The notes under the pieces were generated by a model, which was given only the letters and a program-made list of their open reading frames with translations, made no database searches and was not told where the DNA came from. DNA of 64,000 nucleotides from Piscicola geometra (lineage: Eukaryota; Annelida; Clitellata; Hirudinida; Piscicolidae): contig OX030958.1 in the NCBI GenBank assembly GCA_943735955.1, forward strand, positions 5,958,126 to 6,022,125, read 5' to 3'. Both the position numbers and the translations under genes were made by a program. This document shows, piece after piece, positions 58,701-64,000 of this stretch (the first letter of the stretch is position 1; each line of letters starts with the position of its first letter).

Positions 58701-58823
58701 ATGGTAGGATGGGGTTAGGAGGATGGTCATAGTGTGGTGATGGTGAAGGATGATTGAAGGATAGGGTTAGGAAGTGAAGGATAGAAGGGTAAGGTAAGGG
58801 GTGAGAGTGGCTTAGGGGTGGGG
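55740..58823. other. Long AT-rich non-coding stretch
   Basis: No exon, RNA gene or transposon recognised. 58615-58800 is a degenerate ATGGTAGGATGG-type repeat at the 3' end of the neighbouring minus-strand gene. Confidence 0.4.
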
Positions 58824-61800
58824 TCAAGTAGTGGGAGATGGCGGCATGGAAGGGTAGGGCATGGTAGGGGCAGTGGCGTACATGGAAGAACGACTGCTCA
58901 AGGTTGAAGATTGGTCTATGCATTCCTGTTGTGGAGTCATCAGCATCGTGATCATCACCATCGTCTACATTGTACATATCTATTTTAATATTCTAGTCAT
59001 TTGTAATACATTTTTAATCCAAAAAGACCAAAAACATACAAACACATATATACCGGATTCGAGCCAAAGTGTCTGAAACGGGACGCCTTGTGGGGCCGCA
59101 GGAGGTAGGAGGAGGACTTGGCCATGGTGTAGACTGACACCTCCGACTCTCCCCCGCTCATCAACACCTTTCCTGGCCCCTTCAATGAGTGACTTTTGCC
59201 GTCGTATGGGCTTGGTGGTTTGGTTATCTGTGTGGTTGGTGGTTTGGTTATCTGTGTGGTTGGTGGTTTGGTTATCTGTGTGGTTGGTGGTTTGGCTATC
59301 TGTGTGGTTGGTGGTTTGGTTGTCTGTGTGCTTGGTGGTTTGGTTGTCTGTGTGCTTGGTGGTTTGGCTATCTGTGTGGTTGGTGGTTTGGTTATCTGTG
59401 AGCTTTGTTGTTTATTTGGACAAAGTATCATGAAAAAGGGAGAAAACTACAATCAAAAAAGGAAAAAGTGTATTTAAAAAAGTCATTATTAAAAATATAA
59501 AAGTGTATTTAAAAAAGTATCAAGAAATCAAATAAGTCGTTGCGCTTTCACATGCACATGCACAAGTCCTCCATGCACGCACATGCTTGAGAGAGAGGTA
59601 GTTGAGGTGCAGTTTGAGGTCTTGTTCGATCTGCTCCAGTTTCAGACGGGTGTTGTGCTTGTCCTCGCTGAGACGTGGTCCTACTTCAATGATCTCGTCC
59701 AGGTGTCTGTCGGTGGTGCATGGTGGTGCATGGTGGTGCATGGTGGTGAGTTGATGAGTGGTGCATATTGGTGCATGGGTGAATGGAGTAATGCATAGTG
59801 AATAGATGAGTGATGGATGGTGAATGGATGGTGGTACATGAATGGAGTAGTGAATGGTTCATGGATGAGCGATGGAAGGTGAATTAATGAGTGATGTCAT
59901 GTGAATTGATGGAGTGGTGCATGGTGGTGAATGGATGGAGTGGTGCATGGTGGTGAATGGATGGAGTGGTGCATGGTGGTGCATGGATGGAATGGTGGAT
60001 GGTGGTGAATGGATGGAGTGGTGCATGGTGGTGAATGGATGGTGTGGTGCATGGTGTAGCATTGATGGAATGGTGGATGGAGAATAGATGGTGCAATTAA
60101 TTAATGGATGGTGAATGAATGACGAATGAATTGATGAGTGGGGAATGAATGACAAGCGAAGATTGGTAAAAGGATATACGAATGGATGGTAAATGGCTTA
60201 AGGGATGAATTGATTGAAGCATAGTGAATTGACGGATGGTGAAAAGATGAATTTGTGAATGGTTCGGTATAACATCCACGACAAATGAATGGTGAATGCC
60301 TACTTGAGAATGCAGTTCCTGGTGCGGTCCATGACATCCAAGATGGCGGAGTCCATCTCCATGGCGATCAGTGTCTCTTCCTTCGTTATTTGGTTTCCAT
60401 AGAAACCTGCATAGATAAAGTAAGTACAAATTCAAATGTAATATAATAATTATACAGTGTGGAATTTTATAGTGAAATCGCTTATATTTGATTGATATAA
60501 AACTTTTATTTAAAACATATTTTACCCTTGAAAAAAAGTAATTGGAATGAATTTACTAGTAGCTACAAAAATAATTTAGTCAAACAACAAAGAACCTATA
60601 TAAACCATTGTAAAACACCATGCATAAAGGACATCCAAGGTCAAGATGGGCAAACTCCGCACTATATTACAATTCATCACTTAGCCTAAATCACTGTCCA
60701 TTTCCTGTTCAAGGAGACCATTGTAAACCTTCATGGAGCTTGATGACGAGGTGGAAGAATGCATCGTCGTTCTGGAGCTTACGCACGTGTTCCGAATTGC
60801 AAGCCATGACGCGCAGTATGTGGCGTAGGTTGGAGAGGGTGGAGCCTGCGATGAGAGTGGAGGAAAAGAAGGGTGATTTAGGTGGAGGGGGTTGGTAGAG
60901 TTGGTATGGTTTGGATGTGGATAGGTTGGGTATGTGAATGAATGGAATGGTGAGTAAATGGGTGGAATGTGATGAATGTGTGGGTGCATTTGCATTAAAA
61001 TTTGAAAATAGGTGTTAATTAACTTCATTTATTCACTTTTCTGAAGAACAAAATAAATATAAATTTCAAGAATTCAAAGGAATTAGAAATGAAGAAAGCT
61101 AAGTTGGGAAAAAACACTTGGAAAAATACCAGTCCACAAAATAATAATGATGATGATGATGACAGTGACGTATATCATGTTGTTGATGATGTTTACAAAA
61201 ATTGAACCTTTAGCATCAAGTTGTTTGAGCAGATTTTCCGAAATGAGGTTTTGCTTTGAACAAATTTCCATCGCTGCACGAAATGCCTCAGTGATCAGCT
61301 TCTCATCACTGCCCTTCACCACGTCTGCAATGCTCCTAGGTGGTGTGTTGAACTTCAAGTCTTTTCGCGCTAGGACCACATCGATGAAGCGGATCTTGCT
61401 CCATAAATCTAGCTTGCTTGCAAACACCACCTCTGTGTCCTTCATCACCAGGCATCCCTCACATAGGATCAGACTGGAGACGTACGGGAGTCGTGAGGTC
61501 ACCATTGAAGACAAACCACTGTCCGAGATTAAACTCGAACGAAACACTTCAGCACACGAACTGCCTGAGAAGTATGCCACAAGTTTGTGGATGAGGGGGG
61601 ACTTGAGATCTGACCATGCCAGACAAGTTTCTCTGGCGAGATAGAAGAGGGTTGGTCCCACTATTCGGTTGACCACGTCAGGACACTTTCCACTGCATAG
61701 CAACTGCAGACTTAGAGTGTCAAAAAATCTCTCTATGTGCAAGAGAACCTCGTAAACGTCGGCGAATTGACCAGAGAATTTGTTGAATTTTTTAGAGTTG

Positions 61801-62225
61801 GTGTAGTTGAGAGGCGAGTCCTGCTTGTACTGACCAGTGCGGTACTTGTAGCAGACGATGGAAAAGGCGGTGACATCGAGGAAAAGGTACACCTGCCGCA
61901 TCTTGCTCAGCATCTGCACGCCCTGCATCAACTTGTTCTCCTCGAGCCAGTATCTAGAAGACACGATACCACACAACTTGTCTCGAATCTCCTTCCTGCC
62001 CAGGTACCGCTGCAGTACATACGCCAGGCATAAGACTGTGACCGATAAACAAATGACTGTCAACAGAAAATTGAGAAAAACTGCAAATGCAAATGATATT
62101 CCGTTTTTGGAAGGATTGTGGAAATGGTTTGGCTGCAGCTTGTGGTTGGAGTATTGATCTGCTATTCCTATGATAGCACTCCTGTTGTCCACACTAATTA
62201 TCCCATCAACTTCAAAATCACTCAT
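58824..62225 (-). CDS. Unrecognised membrane-anchored protein, six exons
   Basis: The exons 61208-62225, 60729-60845, 60304-60406, 59583-59706, 59054-59395 (5' limit uncertain) and 58824-58964 join in phase from ATG to TGA, at most 614 aa. One hydrophobic helix at residues 43-71 (FAVFLNFLLTVICLSVTVLC) lies near the N-terminus. Beyond it is a long, mostly helical region (for example HILRVMACNSEHVRKLQ and DAFFHLVIKLHE), possibly alpha-solenoid, then a charged coiled-coil-like segment (KLEQIEQDLKLHLNYLSLKH). A KPPTTQIT repeat, a conserved-looking block (VSVYTMAKSSSYLLRPHKAS) and a Ser/Pro/Met-rich tail follow. No family is recognised. The splice model is consistent, but the last exon's acceptor (ATGTAG) is weak. 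Confidence 0.65.
59206..59400 (-). repeat. 24-bp coding repeat with embedded splice acceptors
   Basis: Eight tandem copies of CCAACCACACAGATAACCAA-type 24-bp units (gene strand), each encoding KPP(T/S)TQ(I/T)(T/A). Each unit contains CACACAG or a variant that could act as a 3' splice site in the same phase. Confidence 0.85.
59715..60130. repeat. GGATGGTGAATGGATGG-type degenerate minisatellite
   Basis: Units of GGTGCATGGTGGT and GAATGGATGGAGTGGTGCAT fill the intron 59707-60303 of the minus-strand gene. Confidence 0.95.
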
Positions 62226-62788
62226 TTTTTTCTAACATTTTCATTTTTCAACCAATCAATACACTGTTTTAAAGCTCAAAATATTAATGATTTATAATAG
62301 TTGGACTTTCTAGTGAATACAATTATGAATCTAAAAGTAAACTTCTAAAAATTTAATGACTATTATTTTACATGTAATAATAAATAAATAATTTCATTAG
62401 TATTCTAATTTTTAAATCTTTATCATTATATTTTCATAAAAATAAAAATTTCAATTTTTAAAATCGACCAGCTTTTTTCCAAGCTTAATCACCACCTGCA
62501 ACAACCTACCGGCCTTCAACGCTGGAGCCTCTAAGTAACAATGTTACTTAGTAACATACATACAATATTATATAAATATATATATATATGCTTCTAAGCA
62601 TATATATATAGTATATTACTATATGTATAGGCCTCTAACTTGGTATCCTTCAAGCAGGGGCCAACAACAAGCAAATTTATTAGAATAAGATTCTTCTGAA
62701 ATGAACTCAAGACAGTAAAATTATTAAAGTGAGGAAACAAATAATTAAACGTTAATTCCATGGACCTACTAATATTAACTATATTAAG
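62226..62788. other. AT-rich region with two small palindromes
   Basis: 62530-62552 contains CTAAGTAAC-AAT-GTTACTTAG. About 62575-62615 contains (TA)n-TGCTT-CTA-AGCA-(TA)n. Both are bordered by GCCTCTAA repeats (about 62527 and 62630). This is the likely promoter side of the gene ending at 62225. No gene recognised. Confidence 0.6.
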
Positions 62789-63199
62789 CAGGGGCGGCGA
62801 TCTGTGGAAACTCTTGGGAGGGTCCTCTCCAGGGTTGGAATCAAAGAACCGGTATCGGCCAATACAGTAAAAGCAATACTATTTAGTATTGTTTACTGTA
62901 GTGCAAATTTTTTTTGCATAAACTATTAATATTTAAAAACATTTAAAAAAAGTTTGGTATTCAATAAAAATAATTTTCAATTGCCACTAAAGTGATTTGA
63001 AAAAAAATAATAGCGATTTTAGTACTTTTTATTATTTGTCGTCTATATTAATTCATCTACAACTAGCCATCAACCCATTAAATAAATGTTATAACATCTT
63101 GTTTTCCCTTCATTTCTGAGTACAATAGTTTTAAAAAATTACAAATAGATTTAAATTTTCCAAAGTTATAAACAAATATACATTGGGAGATTTTTTTGG

Positions 63200-63238
63200 C
63201 CCACGGTGTATATTTAGAATCTAAATATACACTGTGGG
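63200..63238. repeat. Palindrome with no loop
   Basis: CCCACGGTGTATATTTAGA (63200-63218) and its reverse complement (63220-63238, one mismatch) flank a single A. It lies within the hAT element. Confidence 0.9.
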
Positions 63239-63339
63239 TCATTTAGATGAAATAAAATACCCTCTCTGCCTGTCCTCCTGCCCTCTCCCCACAGCTCGTT
63301 TACTCCAATTTCCAAAAAACCCCATTTAAATGTCTGACC

Positions 63340-63978
63340 GACTAGCAAATTATTCTGCTAGTATTTTCAAATCCAGACTGTCAAGTATATTCTGATGTGC
63401 ATGACAAACGGCCAGTGATTTCAAGCGAGGCTGTGTCATAGGTGCACGCAACCAAGTCTTAAGACGTCGCAAAGCACTAAAAGATTTTTCTGCAGTACAT
63501 GACGTTATTGGACACACAAGCATTAACCTGATCAATCTTTCAACCTAAGGAAACAGATGTCTGGCTTCCGTGATCATAGCTTGCATTCTTTTTTTGCGTT
63601 TGTGCTAAATTTCTGTATTTATTCTGGTCTTTAAACATAGCTAACTGTGAACAAAGACCAGTTTTATTTAACTCACGATACTGCTTGCAAATATCATGGT
63701 TCACTTCACCAGTTATTTTCTATAGGTAGCATCATTCTGATCAGAACATCTTTAACTACAGCAGATAATGTTTTTCCGATCGTATCTGGTGGGCTGAATA
63801 AACCAATAAACTGTTCATTGACATTCAGAGCTTTATCAAAAAAACGAATGCATATCGATTCCTGCTCTAACCCATTGCAGTCTTGTGTGCCGTCAACCAC
63901 AACACCAAACTGGCTTGATTCGGCATTAACAGTGCACATTGTATTTCTATCGATAGAATGAGCTAAAAGCCTCAACAT
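63340..63978 (-). pseudogene. hAT transposase remnant: DUF4371 plus dimerisation domain
   Basis: From the right, FGVVVDGTQD, LEQESICIRFFDKAL and EQFIGLFSP match the DUF4371-type core of ZMYM1-like hAT proteins. Then, after a deletion of most of the catalytic middle and a frame change, MLVCPITSCTAEKSFSALRR followed by LKTWLR matches the C-terminal hAT dimerisation domain. In-frame stops occur around 63545-63560. It is dead and internally deleted. The true N-terminus is outside the window. Confidence 0.88.
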
Positions 63979-64000
63979 TTCTTTTTGGCAGTTATGCGAT

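Larger units (their letters stand above)
62789..64000. mobile_element. ZMYM1-type hAT transposon, truncated by the window end
   Basis: Begins CAGGGGCGGCGATCTG, nearly identical to the right end (minus strand) of the MITE at 50649-51000. It contains a broken transposase on the minus strand. A 39-bp palindrome (63200-63238) and a possible second end-like sequence (CAGGGTTGGAATCAAAGAAC, about 62829) suggest a nested insertion. The other terminus lies beyond 64000. Confidence 0.75.

Overview
This window is AT-rich nuclear DNA from an invertebrate animal. The genes are split into many small exons with GT-AG introns. Metazoan families are recognisable (ARID1/Osa of the SWI/SNF chromatin remodeller, prominin, a MINPP-type histidine phosphatase). 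hAT transposons, non-LTR retrotransposon remnants and tRNA-like SINE pieces are present, and introns are full of micro- and minisatellites. I cannot name the phylum with confidence. Exon limits were read by eye from splice signals, and for each multi-exon model I checked that exon lengths keep the reading phase.

Layout. 1-6.3 kb: a satellite-like tract, a decayed hAT element (729-1950), exons of an unrecognised gene on the minus strand (2375-3963), a pure (TTA)n block and the last two exons of a small membrane protein (5783-6346). 7.8-17 kb: weak minus-strand exon candidates, a hAT element with a clear 8-bp target duplication (10161-11432), two LINE remnants (12580-12990, 15690-16545) and coding-like pieces that I cannot name. 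17-24 kb: mostly non-coding, with a divergent A-B-A'-B' repeat. 24.2-25.6 kb: a three-exon gene for a secreted, extremely Asp/Gly-rich protein (minus). 28.3-28.7 kb: an intronless four-helix membrane protein (plus).

29.1-39.9 kb: a 13-exon ARID1/Osa orthologue (minus, about 1647 aa) with the ARID DNA-binding domain and the BAF250_C domain. 41.1-49.9 kb: a 24-exon prominin-like gene (minus, about 758 aa) with five membrane segments. 49.5-51 kb: long perfect palindromes and a 352-bp hAT MITE. 51.9-54.0 kb: a four-exon secreted MINPP-like protein (plus, 417 aa) whose two catalytic motifs are both altered, so it is probably a pseudoenzyme. 58.8-62.2 kb: a six-exon unrecognised membrane-anchored protein (minus) with a 24-bp repeat that is both coding and a ladder of possible splice acceptors. 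62.8-64.0 kb: a broken ZMYM1-type hAT transposon running off the window end.

The genes look like unrelated neighbours rather than a pathway: chromatin remodelling (ARID1), membrane-protrusion organisation (prominin), secreted or phosphatase-derived proteins, and several membrane proteins of unknown function. Most long open frames in the window are tandem repeats read through and are not genes. No operon, CRISPR array, rRNA gene or viral genome was seen.
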